Shown here in pieces: positions 43,129 to 52,090 of a stretch of DNA of 64,000 nt. Numbering within the stretch: position 1 is the first letter of the stretch; every line of letters begins with the position of its first letter. A program made the position numbers and the translations under genes. Under the pieces are notes generated by a model. It did no database searches, was not told the DNA's origin, and saw only the letters and a program-made list of their open reading frames with translations. The stretch is from Rhodococcus sp. 4CII (GTDB taxonomy: Bacteria; Actinomycetota; Actinomycetes; Mycobacteriales; Mycobacteriaceae): assembly GCF_014256275.1 (NCBI RefSeq), contig NZ_JACCFE010000002.1, forward strand, positions 3,638,001 to 3,702,000. Reading direction: 5' to 3'.

Positions 43129-43713
43129 TCAGTACGCGGCCGTGTGGAGCCTGGTCAGTGCGTATTCGGTGATCGCCACCAGAGCGCGTTTCGCCGATTC
43201 CCGGTCGCGCGCGTCGATCGGGATGATCGGCACGTCCTCGGAGATCGCGAGGGCGGCGCGGATGTCCTCGATGGGGTACCGGGGGGCGTCGTCGAATTCG
43301 TTGATCGCGACGAGGAACGGCAACTGCCGGGCCTCGAAGAAGTCGACCGCCGCGAAACTCTCGTCCAGCCGGCGGGTGTCGATCAGGACGATCGCGCCGA
43401 TCGCGCCGCGGATCAGGTCGTCCCACATGAACCAGAACCGGTGCTGGCCGGGGGTGCCGAACAGGTACAGCACCAGGTCGTCGGCCAGGCTGATGCGACC
43501 GAAGTCCATCGCGACGGTGGTCGTGCCCTTCTGCGGGGTGGCAGCCAGGTTGTCGACGCCGTCGCTGGCGTTGGTCACGAGCGCCTCGGTGCGCAGCGGG
43601 ACGATTTCGGAGACAGCCCCGACCAGCGTGGTCTTGCCGACGCCGAACCCGCCGGCTATCACGATCTTGGTCGAGGTCACCCGATTGCGGGGATCAGATT
43701 TCGCGAAGTCCAC
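43129..43713 (-). CDS. Conservon GTP/ATP-binding protein (CvnD type)
   Basis: GTG 43713 (GAAAGGG upstream) gives 194 residues; an ATG at 43737 is the alternative and overlaps the previous gene further. P-loop IAGGFGVGKTTLV, switch region TPQKGTTTVAMDFG, LFGTPGQHRFWFMWDDL (G3-like) and INEFDD in place of NKxD. This is the conservon small GTPase-like protein of Streptomyces, acting downstream of the sensor kinase. Fourth gene of the cluster. Confidence 0.93.
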   Translation of the reverse strand: MDFAKSDPRNRVTSTKIVIAGGFGVGKTTLVGAVSEIVPLRTEALVTNASDGVDNLAATPQKGTTTVAMDFGRISLADDLVLYLFGTPGQHRFWFMWDDLIRGAIGAIVLIDTRRLDESFAAVDFFEARQLPFLVAINEFDDAPRYPIEDIRAALAISEDVPIIPIDARDRESAKRALVAITEYALTRLHTAAY

Positions 43714-44068
43714 TGAGGACCCTTTCGATGAGTTCACGACGTTCGGAGTCGGTCGAGTCTTCCTTCAGGGTGGCCAGGATCTGCAGATGCCCGGACTCGA
43801 CGAGGTCGGCGACGAGGACGCGTGCCACTCCGAGCGGCACACCCACACGGGCGGCGATCTCGGCGACCGAAGGCGACTGCTGACACAACGCCACGATCGC
43901 GGCGTTGACGTCGTCGAGCTCCCACTGCCGGTCCACCGACTGCGGGAGTGCCTGAATCAACGCCTCGAGCGCGAGCTCGACCGCGGGCCGGGTGCGGCCC
44001 GACGTGAGCGAGTACGGGCGCACGATGTTCGGGCCCGACCGCTCCGAGTGGTGATCGTCCATGGGCAT
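43694..44068 (-). CDS. DUF742 winged-helix protein (CvnC type)
   Basis: ATG 44068 (or 44062) gives about 124 residues. It shows IVRPYSLTSGRTRPAVELALEALI, then WELDDVNAAIVALCQQSPSVAEIAARVGVPLGVARVLVADL, a winged-helix-like unit, and the ending LIERVLSGLREI typical of DUF742. It is the third gene of the conservon and overlaps the GTPase gene by 20 bases. Confidence 0.93.
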   Translation of the reverse strand: MPMDDHHSERSGPNIVRPYSLTSGRTRPAVELALEALIQALPQSVDRQWELDDVNAAIVALCQQSPSVAEIAARVGVPLGVARVLVADLVESGHLQILATLKEDSTDSERRELIERVLSGLREI

Positions 44069-44075
44069 GGTCTGG

Positions 44076-44492
44076 TCAGAGACCCTGCGGGGTGCGGGCC
44101 GTGGCCTGCACCGATGCGCCGACACGGTCGACCAGGATCGCCATCTCGTAGCCGACCTGCCCGATGTCGCACTCGGCGTCGGTGAGCGTCGCGAGGTGGG
44201 AGCCGTCCCCGACGCTCATGAGCAGCAGGTACCCGTGCTGCATCTCGACCACCGACTGCAGCACTCCGCCGCCTTCGAACAACCGGGACACGCCGGCCGA
44301 GAGGCTGGCCAGCCCGGACGTGACCGCGGCGAGCTGCTCGGCCCGGTCGATCGGGAGGTGGGCGCTGGCCGCCATCAGGAGACCGTCCGCGGATACCAGG
44401 ACGGCGTGGGAGACACCGGGGACGTCACTGGCGAAGTTCGACACCAACCAGTCGAGAGGACGCGTGACGTCGGATCCATGAGCGGTGTTCAT
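44076..44492 (-). CDS. Roadblock/LC7 domain protein (CvnB type)
   Basis: The 138-residue protein carries the roadblock fold: LDWLVSNFASDVPGVSHAVLVSADGLLMAAS, then RAEQLAAVTSGLASLSAGVSRLFEGG and GYLLLMSVGDGSHLATLTDAECDIGQVGYEMAILVDRVG. In conservons this protein regulates the GTPase. The start overlaps the kinase gene stop by 4 bases (ATGA). Confidence 0.94.
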   Translation of the reverse strand: MNTAHGSDVTRPLDWLVSNFASDVPGVSHAVLVSADGLLMAASAHLPIDRAEQLAAVTSGLASLSAGVSRLFEGGGVLQSVVEMQHGYLLLMSVGDGSHLATLTDAECDIGQVGYEMAILVDRVGASVQATARTPQGL

Positions 44493-47338
44493 CGGTCTCC
44501 TTCAATGCTGTTACGTTCCGCGAGCCTCGTGGCCCTGCCGTTTCGGACGCCCTGCTGGTGACGACTGAGATTGGCGCGAATTGTCTCAGGGTCACGCACG
44601 CGGCGCAGTGTCCCCGTATTGTGCGCGCCTTCCACGGTGCCGGGAACCAGGCGGTCGCCGGGTCGCCGCTTCGGCAGACCGATCTCGGGGTCGACCTCGA
44701 CCGGGGTCTCACTGATCCGTTCCGCGGCGGACCATCCGGCGTCGCCGGCGGAGTGCCAGACACCCGGTGCGCCTTCGGCCCCGGTCGGATCGGTCAGCCA
44801 GTCGGACACCATGTCGGAGAAGATCGGGGTGCCGCCGCCGGGGCGGGGTGCCGCCTCGGTTGGGGGCGGGTCGATCCGCGACTGGAAGAACGACGCGGTC
44901 TTCACCGAGTTCGTGCGGTAGCGGTGCCGCACCGGTGCCTGGTCGTCGCCGTCCCGCGACGGGGACGCCGACGGCTCCACGTTTCGCGTCTCGGCGCGGT
45001 TCTCGCTGCGCGGGGCCTGCGGTGCATGCAGCGGTTGCGATTCCGCCGATGCCTTGTCCGAAGCTTTGTCCGAAGCTTTGTCCGGAGTCGCCTGCGGTCG
45101 CCGCACGGGCAGCTTCGGCATCGCTCCGGAGCCTCGGACGGTGACAGTGTCCAGGGACTGCGCGGCCGGAGTGCTTGCCGACGACCCTGCGCCGGCCGCG
45201 ATGCCACTGGCACCGGGCTGACGCCGGGGCAGGCTCGTGCCGGAGGCCGTGGTCACCGCACTCGCGGGAGCTGGGCTCGGTGCGGACGGCGTGGACGGGG
45301 TGCGGACCGGCAGCCCGTTGCGGGTCGCCTGCTGCCCGTTGTCCTTCCGCGGCGTGGGAGCCGCGGGCGCCGGGATGGCGGTGCGAACCGGTGCCGCGGG
45401 GATCTTCCGCTGCGATCCAGTGTCCTGCCGGGCGGCCTGCGAGACGATCAGCGCGTTCGGAATATGAATGCTGACGGTCACGCCGGGGTTCCGCGCGGTG
45501 TCGAACGTCGACCGCAGGCGCACGGTCAGGCCGTGCCGCTTCGCGAGCCGGCTCACGACGAACAGACCCATATGACGCGCGGTCTCGGGACCGACCTCGC
45601 CACCGGACGCCAGGCGCTCGTTGACGGCCCGCATGTCGTCGGCCGGGATACCGATGCCGCGGTCCGCGATCTCGAGCAGCACTCCCCCGTCCACGGCGCG
45701 GGCGAAGCTGAACGTCACCGCCGTGTCGGGCGGCGAGGCGCGCAGCGAGTTGTCGACCAGTTCGGCAAGCAGGTGGACGACGTCGGTGACGACCGTTCCG
45801 CTGAGCGCACCCTCGGGGGTGGCGCCCATCTGCACACGCTGGTAGTCCTCGACCTCGGAGATCGCCGCACGCAGCACGTCACCGAGCGGGATCGGCGCCG
45901 CCTGCGACCGACGTACGCGGGTACCGGCCAGAATCAGCAGGTTCTCGCCGTTCCGCCGCATACGGGCGGCCAGGTGGTCGAGCCGGAACAGACTCTCGAG
46001 ACGCTTCGGGTCCTTCTCCTCGAACTCGAGATTCTCGATCAGGCCGAGCTGCTGGTCCACCAGCGACTTGCTTCGCCGCGCGAGCGTCTCGAACATGTCG
46101 TTGATCTGCAGGCGGAGTTGCGCCTGCTCACCGGCGAGCTTGAGCGCCTGCCCGTGGATGTCGTCCACGGCGCGGGCGAGCTGGCCGATCTCCTCGGAGG
46201 AGTGCACGGCCACCGGCTCGAACGACAGCGCCCGCGGATCGTCGCTGGCCTTGATCTGCTCGATCGCGTCCGGGAGGTCGCGGCGGGCGGCCTTCAGCGC
46301 GCCGTAGCGCAGGCGGCGGATCGGGCCGATCAGCGAACGGGACACGAGGAGCGCGAGAACGAGCGCCGCGAGCAGCGTGCCGAGGACGATCGCGGTGTCA
46401 CGCAGCGCGGCGGACCGGGTCTCGGCCGCGCGGACCTGCACGGTGGACGCGATGTCCTTCGCCGCTTCGCTGGTGAGCTCCTGATAGACGTCACGGCTCG
46501 CGATGAGCGAGGACCGCAGCTGCAGAATGGGCAGCACCCCGCCGCGCGACGCGTCCGCCAGACCCTGGTCGATGAGGGCGTTGCGGGCGGCGATGTTGTT
46601 TCTCAGCGTCTCGAGGCGGGCATCGCCCTTCGGGTAGTACCGGTCGAGGACGTCGAGGAGGCTCGACTCGGCGCCGGCGGCCGCGACGACGGCGGACGTG
46701 GGGATGTTGCCCGTCCGCGCCTTCTCCCGTCCGTCGGGAGCGGCGTAGGCGTCCTTCACGATGACGAGACCCATGGCCTGGTCGAACAGGCGGCGCTGCG
46801 CCTGCCACGCGTTGGTCAGCTGGTAGCCCTTGTCGACGACCTCACTGTCCTCGATGGGGCGCACGATGTCGTCGACCTCGCGGATGAAGTCCGCGGCGAA
46901 CGCGCGCTGGCGTTCGGCGAGCAGGTCGGTGGCGACACCCGGCGAATCCATCAGATTCAGCAGGGCCCGGCCGTCCGAGACGGTCTGGTTGATGGAGCTG
47001 GCGACGGCCGGATCCAGTTCGGGGTTGCGGGCCTGTTCGGACACGGCGTCCATCAGGGATTCCGCGTCCGCCCGGTCGTCCTTGGTGAGGGTGCCCGAGG
47101 CGTAACCACTGGTCACGGTGCCCATCGAGGCCTCGAGGGCCACGATGTCCGGGACGACGACGATCTGGTCGGCCGCCTCGGTGAAGTGGACGGCGTTGCT
47201 CAGTTCGCCCTGCACACGGAGCCCGCCGAGCACCATGGCGACGGTGACGGGAACTGCGAGAACCGCGGTGACCTTCCACCGCAGGCCCCAACCCTCGATA
47301 TCCCAGAACTTTGCCCGGGGCGGCGAATCGTCGCTCAT
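44489..47338 (-). CDS. Conservon sensor histidine kinase (CvnA type)
   Basis: ATG 47338 (GGAAAGGAAG upstream) gives 949 residues. Membrane helix 1 is WKVTAVLAVPVTVAMVLGG; an outside nitrate/nitrite-sensing-like helical domain follows (about 50-310); helix 2 is ALRDTAIVLGTLLAALVLALLVS (about 313-335), then HAMP, a coiled helix (FETLARRSKSLVDQQLGLIENLE) and HATPase (LAELVDNSLRASPP, EIADRGIGIPADD, HMGLFVVSRLAKRHG). Residues 620-949 are Pro/Ala/Ser-rich and disordered with three DKAS copies. The cluster head; partners follow in order B, C, D. Confidence 0.94.
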   Translation of the reverse strand: MSDDSPPRAKFWDIEGWGLRWKVTAVLAVPVTVAMVLGGLRVQGELSNAVHFTEAADQIVVVPDIVALEASMGTVTSGYASGTLTKDDRADAESLMDAVSEQARNPELDPAVASSINQTVSDGRALLNLMDSPGVATDLLAERQRAFAADFIREVDDIVRPIEDSEVVDKGYQLTNAWQAQRRLFDQAMGLVIVKDAYAAPDGREKARTGNIPTSAVVAAAGAESSLLDVLDRYYPKGDARLETLRNNIAARNALIDQGLADASRGGVLPILQLRSSLIASRDVYQELTSEAAKDIASTVQVRAAETRSAALRDTAIVLGTLLAALVLALLVSRSLIGPIRRLRYGALKAARRDLPDAIEQIKASDDPRALSFEPVAVHSSEEIGQLARAVDDIHGQALKLAGEQAQLRLQINDMFETLARRSKSLVDQQLGLIENLEFEEKDPKRLESLFRLDHLAARMRRNGENLLILAGTRVRRSQAAPIPLGDVLRAAISEVEDYQRVQMGATPEGALSGTVVTDVVHLLAELVDNSLRASPPDTAVTFSFARAVDGGVLLEIADRGIGIPADDMRAVNERLASGGEVGPETARHMGLFVVSRLAKRHGLTVRLRSTFDTARNPGVTVSIHIPNALIVSQAARQDTGSQRKIPAAPVRTAIPAPAAPTPRKDNGQQATRNGLPVRTPSTPSAPSPAPASAVTTASGTSLPRRQPGASGIAAGAGSSASTPAAQSLDTVTVRGSGAMPKLPVRRPQATPDKASDKASDKASAESQPLHAPQAPRSENRAETRNVEPSASPSRDGDDQAPVRHRYRTNSVKTASFFQSRIDPPPTEAAPRPGGGTPIFSDMVSDWLTDPTGAEGAPGVWHSAGDAGWSAAERISETPVEVDPEIGLPKRRPGDRLVPGTVEGAHNTGTLRRVRDPETIRANLSRHQQGVRNGRATRLAERNSIEGDR

Positions 47339-47750
47339 CCCACGCTTCCTTTCCAACCAGTCATAACTCGCCGATCTGTGCTCGTGACCACGCCCACGGC
47401 ACGGCAGACGTACTGGCCGGGACGACACGCGTCGACAGAGGAAAGTGTTCGATCAGTCGCGCTGCCCGACGCACCGTTGTCGAAATGTAACGAGTTCATC
47501 ACATCCTCATCGGGAACGTTCTTACCACAGAAATTCCCCGATCCTTACTTTCGAGTAACATGCGCACCACTGATCCCATACGTCGCCGACGGGGGTGGAT
47601 CAGCCGACCAGGCTACACAGAATCGCGGTTCACAGTCGAGGACGGATTCGCGGGCTCCCCGGCCCGCGGATCCACCGAGGACGGGAACAGCCACCGGCGT
47701 CTTCCGACCACCGGTGGCTGCACGAATCCGTATTCTCTTGCGCGCGATAC
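47339..47750. other. Gene-free gap between gyrB and the conservon
   Basis: No credible gene lies in these 412 bases. The end nearest gyrB holds two hairpins: CGCGGGC/GCCCGCG at 47649-47668 and the gyrB terminator. The part at 47460-47570 has a lower GC stretch (TTTCGAGTAACATG) that may carry the conservon promoter. Confidence 0.5.
47688..47720 (-). terminator. Terminator after gyrB
   Basis: CAGCCACCGG (47688-47697) pairs perfectly with CCGGTGGCTG (47711-47720), 10 pairs with a 13-base loop, starting 31 bases past the gyrB stop. It indicates that gyrB is transcribed apart from gyrA here. Confidence 0.7.
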
Positions 47751-49793
47751 CTAGACGTCCAGGAAGCGGACATCCTTCGCGTTGCGGGTGATGAAACTCC
47801 GCCGAGCCTCCACGTCCTCACCCATGAGGACGCTGAACAGTTCGTCGGCTGCCGCGGCGTCGTCGAGCGTCACCAGACGCAGGACGCGCACCGACGGATC
47901 CATCGTGGTCTCCCACAGTTCCTTGGCGTTCATCTCGCCGAGACCTTTGTAACGCTGGATGCCGTCGTCCTTGTTGATCTTCTTGCCCGACTCGAGGCCG
48001 GCCTTGACCAGAACGTCGCGCTCGCGGTCGGAGTACGCGAACTCCGGGTCGCTGCGCTGCCACTTCAGCTTGTACAGCGGCGGCTGCGCGAGGTACACGT
48101 GGCCGTGCTCGACCAGCGGCCGCATGAACCGGAACAGCAGCGTGAGCAGCAGCGTTGCGATGTGCTGGCCGTCGACGTCGGCGTCGGCCATCAGCACGAT
48201 CTTGTGGTACCGCAGCTTCGCGATGTCGAATTCGTCGTGGATCCCCGTGCCGAACGCGGTGATGATCGACTGGACTTCGGTGTTCTTCAGCACACGGTCG
48301 ATGCGCGCCTTCTCGACGTTGATGATCTTTCCGCGCAGCGGGAGGATCGCCTGGTACATCGAGTCGCGGCCGGACTTCGCCGAGCCGCCTGCGGAGTCAC
48401 CCTCCACGATGTAGATCTCGGACTTGCTCGGGTCGTTGGACCGGCAGTCGGCGAGCTTGCCGGGCAGACCGCCGAGATCGGTGGCGCTCTTGCGGCGCAC
48501 CAGTTCGCGGGCCTTGCGGGCGGCGACGCGTGCCTGTGCCGACGACACGGCCTTGTTCACGATGGTCTTCGCGTCGGCCGGGTTCGCCTCGAACCAGTGC
48601 GACAGGTGCTCGTTGCTCGCCTTCTGGACGAACGACCGGACCTCGGTATTTCCGAGCTTCGTCTTCGTCTGACCCTCGAACTGCGGTTCACCCACCTTCA
48701 CGGAGATGATCGCCGCGAGACCCTCACGGATGTCGTCGCCGGTGAGCTTCGGGTCCTTCTCCTTGAGGAGCTTCTTGTCGAGCGCGTACTTGTTGACCGT
48801 CGCCGTCAGAGCCGAGCGAAAGCCCTCTTCGTGGGTGCCGCCCTCGTGGGTGTTGATCGTGTTCGCGAACGTGTGGACCGACTCCGAGTAGCCGGAGTTC
48901 CACTGCATCGCGATCTCGAGTTCGTGACCGGTGCCCTTCGCGGTGAAACCGACGACGGAGTTGTGGATCGGCTGCTTCGTGCGGTTGATGTGCCGCACGT
49001 AGTCCTCGAGACCGCCCGGGTAGTGGTAGACGCGGGTCTTCACCTTGTGCACGGCCGGCGCATCCGCGGCGGCGGACTCGTCCTCGGCCGTCTTCGGGGC
49101 ATCCGCGACCTGGCTGACGACCTCTTCGGTGACCTCGGCGTCGCTGACGCGCTCGTCGGTGAGGGTGATCGTCAGGCCCTTGTTGAGGAAGGCCATCTCC
49201 TGGAGTCGGCGTGCGACCGTCTCGAAGCTGTACGTGGTGGTCTCGAAGATGTTCGGATCGGCCCAGAACCGGACCGTCGTGCCCGTCTCCTTGGTGGCTT
49301 CGCCCTTGACGAGTTCGCCCGGCTTGGAGTCGGTGTACGTCTGGGTCCAGCGGAATCCGTCGCGCTTGATGTCGACCTCGAGCCGGGTGGACAGCGCGTT
49401 GACGACGGAGATACCGACACCGTGCAGACCGCCGGACACGGCGTAGGAGTCGGAGTCGAACTTGCCGCCGGCGTGCAGCTGGGTGAGGACGACCTCGACG
49501 GTGGGGACACCGGAGGCGTGCATCCCGACGGGGATGCCTCGACCGTCGTCGACGACCTGGACGCCACCGTCTTCGAGAAGCGTGATCTCGACCTTGCTGG
49601 CGTATCCGGCCATGGCCTCGTCGACGGAGTTGTCGACGACTTCCCAGATCAGGTGGTGCAGACCGCGTTCACCGGTGGAACCGATGTACATACCCGGTCG
49701 CTTACGAACGGCTTCGAGTCCCTCGAGGACGGTGATGGAAGAAGCGCCGTAGTCCTTGCTGGAGGTGCTTTTGTCTGACTTCTGGGCAGCCAC
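47751..49793 (-). CDS. gyrB: DNA gyrase subunit B
   Basis: GTG 49793 (GAAGGAGAG upstream) gives 680 residues. GHKL ATPase motifs: EVVDNSVDEA, DDGRGIPVGMH, GGLHGVGISVVNAL. The TOPRIM domain has EGDSAGGSAKSGRD and MADADVDGQHI. The C-terminal tail reads RYKGLGEMNAKELWETTMDP. An acidic stretch around 215-250 (EVTEEVVSQVADAPKTAED) is inserted between strands of the ATPase domain, an actinobacterial feature that is long here. It supplies ATP-driven strand passage with GyrA. Confidence 0.98.
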   Translation of the reverse strand: MAAQKSDKSTSSKDYGASSITVLEGLEAVRKRPGMYIGSTGERGLHHLIWEVVDNSVDEAMAGYASKVEITLLEDGGVQVVDDGRGIPVGMHASGVPTVEVVLTQLHAGGKFDSDSYAVSGGLHGVGISVVNALSTRLEVDIKRDGFRWTQTYTDSKPGELVKGEATKETGTTVRFWADPNIFETTTYSFETVARRLQEMAFLNKGLTITLTDERVSDAEVTEEVVSQVADAPKTAEDESAAADAPAVHKVKTRVYHYPGGLEDYVRHINRTKQPIHNSVVGFTAKGTGHELEIAMQWNSGYSESVHTFANTINTHEGGTHEEGFRSALTATVNKYALDKKLLKEKDPKLTGDDIREGLAAIISVKVGEPQFEGQTKTKLGNTEVRSFVQKASNEHLSHWFEANPADAKTIVNKAVSSAQARVAARKARELVRRKSATDLGGLPGKLADCRSNDPSKSEIYIVEGDSAGGSAKSGRDSMYQAILPLRGKIINVEKARIDRVLKNTEVQSIITAFGTGIHDEFDIAKLRYHKIVLMADADVDGQHIATLLLTLLFRFMRPLVEHGHVYLAQPPLYKLKWQRSDPEFAYSDRERDVLVKAGLESGKKINKDDGIQRYKGLGEMNAKELWETTMDPSVRVLRLVTLDDAAAADELFSVLMGEDVEARRSFITRNAKDVRFLDV

Positions 49794-49990
49794 GGGTGGG
49801 TAGCTCTCCTTCTCCGTCCAATGCCCGACGCAGGCGCCCACCGCCCTGGTCGGGCACGCGGGAGACGAGAATCGGGAATCTTGCCGCTAGTTACCTCGGC
49901 CATCTTACTGGTACGCCGGGCCCAGGAGCGTGCTATGACACCCCTGAGCGCCCCGTAGGCGAATTTTCAGGGCGTCTGGGGAGTGAAAAC

Positions 49991-50929
49991 CTAGGCTGAA
50001 GCGCTCTCGGACTGGCCGTCGGAGAGATCGGCCACCCGCCGCTCCCCGATGTCCAGCACGAACTCCGCCGCGAGTTGCGCGATGTCCTCGGCGTGGGAAA
50101 TCGGTGACCAGTGGCCGGCGTCGACCTCCCGCCGCCGCAGGTCGGGCGCCCACTTCTCGGTGTCCTCGTATCCGACGGGCCGCACCGCCTTGTCGTTCCG
50201 GTTCAGGATCAGCTGGACGGGAACGTCCGTGTACCGGTCGCGGGGCTTCCGCAGGCACGTCCGGATGTTCGCGCGGTACAGCTTGAGACCGTTGACCATG
50301 TCGTCCGCCAGCGTCGGCGCCGGACGCACCAGCGCGGGGTCGAGACGGTCGAAGAATTTCAGGAACGCCGGCCAGTGCCGCGAGAACCACAGCCGCAGTG
50401 GCAGTGTCGCGAGGCCGGGGATCTGGAAGAGAACGGTGTATCCCGACGCCACCGCCTGGGCGAGCGGCCCACCGAAGCTGCGGTCCGCGAAGCGGCGGCG
50501 CATCCACTTGCCGAGATGATCGAGGTTGGGCCCGGACACCGACGTGAACGACGCGATCCGCGCGCGTGCCCCCGGCTCGCACACCGCTTCCCACGCCTCT
50601 ACCGACCCCCAGTCGTGGGCGAGCACGTGCACCGGTTCGCCCGGGCTCACGGCGTCGATCACCGCGAAGAGATCGCCGGCCATCGCGGGCAGCCGATAGT
50701 CCTCGACCCGGACCGGGACCGTGCTCTGGCCTGCGCCGCGACTGTCGAAACTGACCACCCGGAACCGCTCGCTCAAGAACGGCACCACCCTGCTCCACAG
50801 GTCGTGGGTGTCGGGCCAGCCGTGCACCAGCACGATCGTCTCGCCTGCGGGGTTGCCGTCCTCGAAGACGGCGAGGTCGACGGAACCGTTGGTGATTCGC
50901 CGGGCGGTGCCGGATGCGGAGGGAGTCAT
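49991..50929 (-). CDS. Alpha/beta hydrolase, epoxide hydrolase-like
   Basis: The 312-residue protein has the oxyanion motif LVHGWPDTHDLW, a second strand SFDSRGAGQS, and the Asp nucleophile in VLAHDWGSVEAW, which is the epoxide hydrolase form (Asp instead of Ser). The acid/base pair lies in ILNRNDKAV and VDAGHWSPISHAEDI. The cap domain lies between. It follows the PDR reductase gene by 42 bases, in the same direction, and probably acts on a product of the oxygenase set encoded there. Confidence 0.87.
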   Translation of the reverse strand: MTPSASGTARRITNGSVDLAVFEDGNPAGETIVLVHGWPDTHDLWSRVVPFLSERFRVVSFDSRGAGQSTVPVRVEDYRLPAMAGDLFAVIDAVSPGEPVHVLAHDWGSVEAWEAVCEPGARARIASFTSVSGPNLDHLGKWMRRRFADRSFGGPLAQAVASGYTVLFQIPGLATLPLRLWFSRHWPAFLKFFDRLDPALVRPAPTLADDMVNGLKLYRANIRTCLRKPRDRYTDVPVQLILNRNDKAVRPVGYEDTEKWAPDLRRREVDAGHWSPISHAEDIAQLAAEFVLDIGERRVADLSDGQSESASA

Positions 50930-50971
50930 GGGTGTCCTCAGATCGTTCGGTGTGTCGGGAATCGAGGGGAA

Positions 50972-52090
50972 CTACAGGTCGAGCACGAGACGGCCGCTGT
51001 CGGCGCGGGACACGCAGATGAGCATCTCGTTCTCCTGCTCGGCGTCGGTGAGCCGCGTCTCCCGGTGATCCGGGGTGCCGGAGAGCACCTTCACCCGGCA
51101 GGTTCCGCAGAACCCCTGTTGGCACGAATACCCCACGCCGGGCATCGTCTTCCGGATCGCCGTCAGGGCGGATTCGTCGGCGGGCACGGTGAGCACCTCG
51201 CCCGTGCTCACGAGCTGTACCTCGAACTCGGTGCCGTCGAGTACCGGTGGCGCCCCGAATCGTTCGAAATGCAATGCGGTGGACGGGCTTCCGGGGAATG
51301 CGCGGCGTACCGACTCGAGCATCGGTGTCGGTCCGCAGCAGTAGACGGCGCCGCCCACCACGGCACGCTCCAGCAACTCGTCGGCGGCCGGAAGTCCGTA
51401 CTCGTCGTCGGGTCGTATGAAAACCCTTGACCGATCGAAGGTTTCGATCTCGTCGAGGAAGGGCATCGACTCCCGGGACCGCCCGGAATACACGAACTGC
51501 CAGTCCATCCCCAGTTCCCGTGCCGCCCGTACCATCGCCAGGATCGGCGTGATGCCGATGCCACCCGCGATGAAGAGCGCACTCCCCTCGCCCACGAACG
51601 GAAATCCGTTGCGCGGGCCGCGAACCGTCACCGACGCCCCGGGTGCGAGGGCATGCATCTCGAGGGATCCGCCGCCTCCGTCCGGGATCCCCCGCACGGC
51701 CACGCTGTAGCCCGTGCGATCGGACGGATCGCCGCACAGCGAGTACTGACGGCGCAGCCCCGACGGCAGATGGAAGTCGAGGTGCGAACCCGGATGCCAC
51801 GCAGGCAGTTCCGCACCGTTCGCGGCCTCGAACCGCAGCTGGACGACATTCTCGTCCGACGCGACGACGTCACGATGGGATACAACCAGGGTCATCGCGA
51901 CATCGGGGTTGTGTCCGGCCACCACCGGGTCGTATTCGTACGCGGTGAGGACCCGGAGGTACTTGGCGGCGACGGCCTCGGTGATGCGCATGGCACGATC
52001 CGGGCGCGGCCGCCCCTTGATGTCCGGGGGACCGTCGTAGCGGGGCAGCCCCTGCCCGGTCAAGGCCTCCCGCACGTGTGAGAGTTTCAC
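50972..52090 (-). CDS. PDR/VanB-type flavin reductase with C-terminal 2Fe-2S domain
   Basis: GTG 52090 overlaps the previous stop by 4 bases and gives 372 residues. A 90-residue N-terminal extension precedes the ferredoxin-reductase flavin domain (HPGSHLDFHLPSGLRRQYSL) and NAD domain (FIAGGIGITPILAMVRAA, VYCCGPTPMLESVRRAF). The C-terminal plant-type ferredoxin has CQQGFCGTCRVKVLSG and a last Cys in MLICVSRA. It moves electrons from NAD(P)H to an oxygenase, presumably the diiron-like protein encoded just before it. Confidence 0.92.
   Translation of the reverse strand: MKLSHVREALTGQGLPRYDGPPDIKGRPRPDRAMRITEAVAAKYLRVLTAYEYDPVVAGHNPDVAMTLVVSHRDVVASDENVVQLRFEAANGAELPAWHPGSHLDFHLPSGLRRQYSLCGDPSDRTGYSVAVRGIPDGGGGSLEMHALAPGASVTVRGPRNGFPFVGEGSALFIAGGIGITPILAMVRAARELGMDWQFVYSGRSRESMPFLDEIETFDRSRVFIRPDDEYGLPAADELLERAVVGGAVYCCGPTPMLESVRRAFPGSPSTALHFERFGAPPVLDGTEFEVQLVSTGEVLTVPADESALTAIRKTMPGVGYSCQQGFCGTCRVKVLSGTPDHRETRLTDAEQENEMLICVSRADSGRLVLDL

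Noticed and set aside
44558..47791. 1077-residue open frame antisense to the conservon kinase
   Set aside because: Same antisense effect; Arg/Gly-rich, no motif, and kinase domains on the minus strand are clear.
47595..49778. 727-residue open frame antisense to gyrB
   Set aside because: gyrB is complete on the other strand; this one has no family features.
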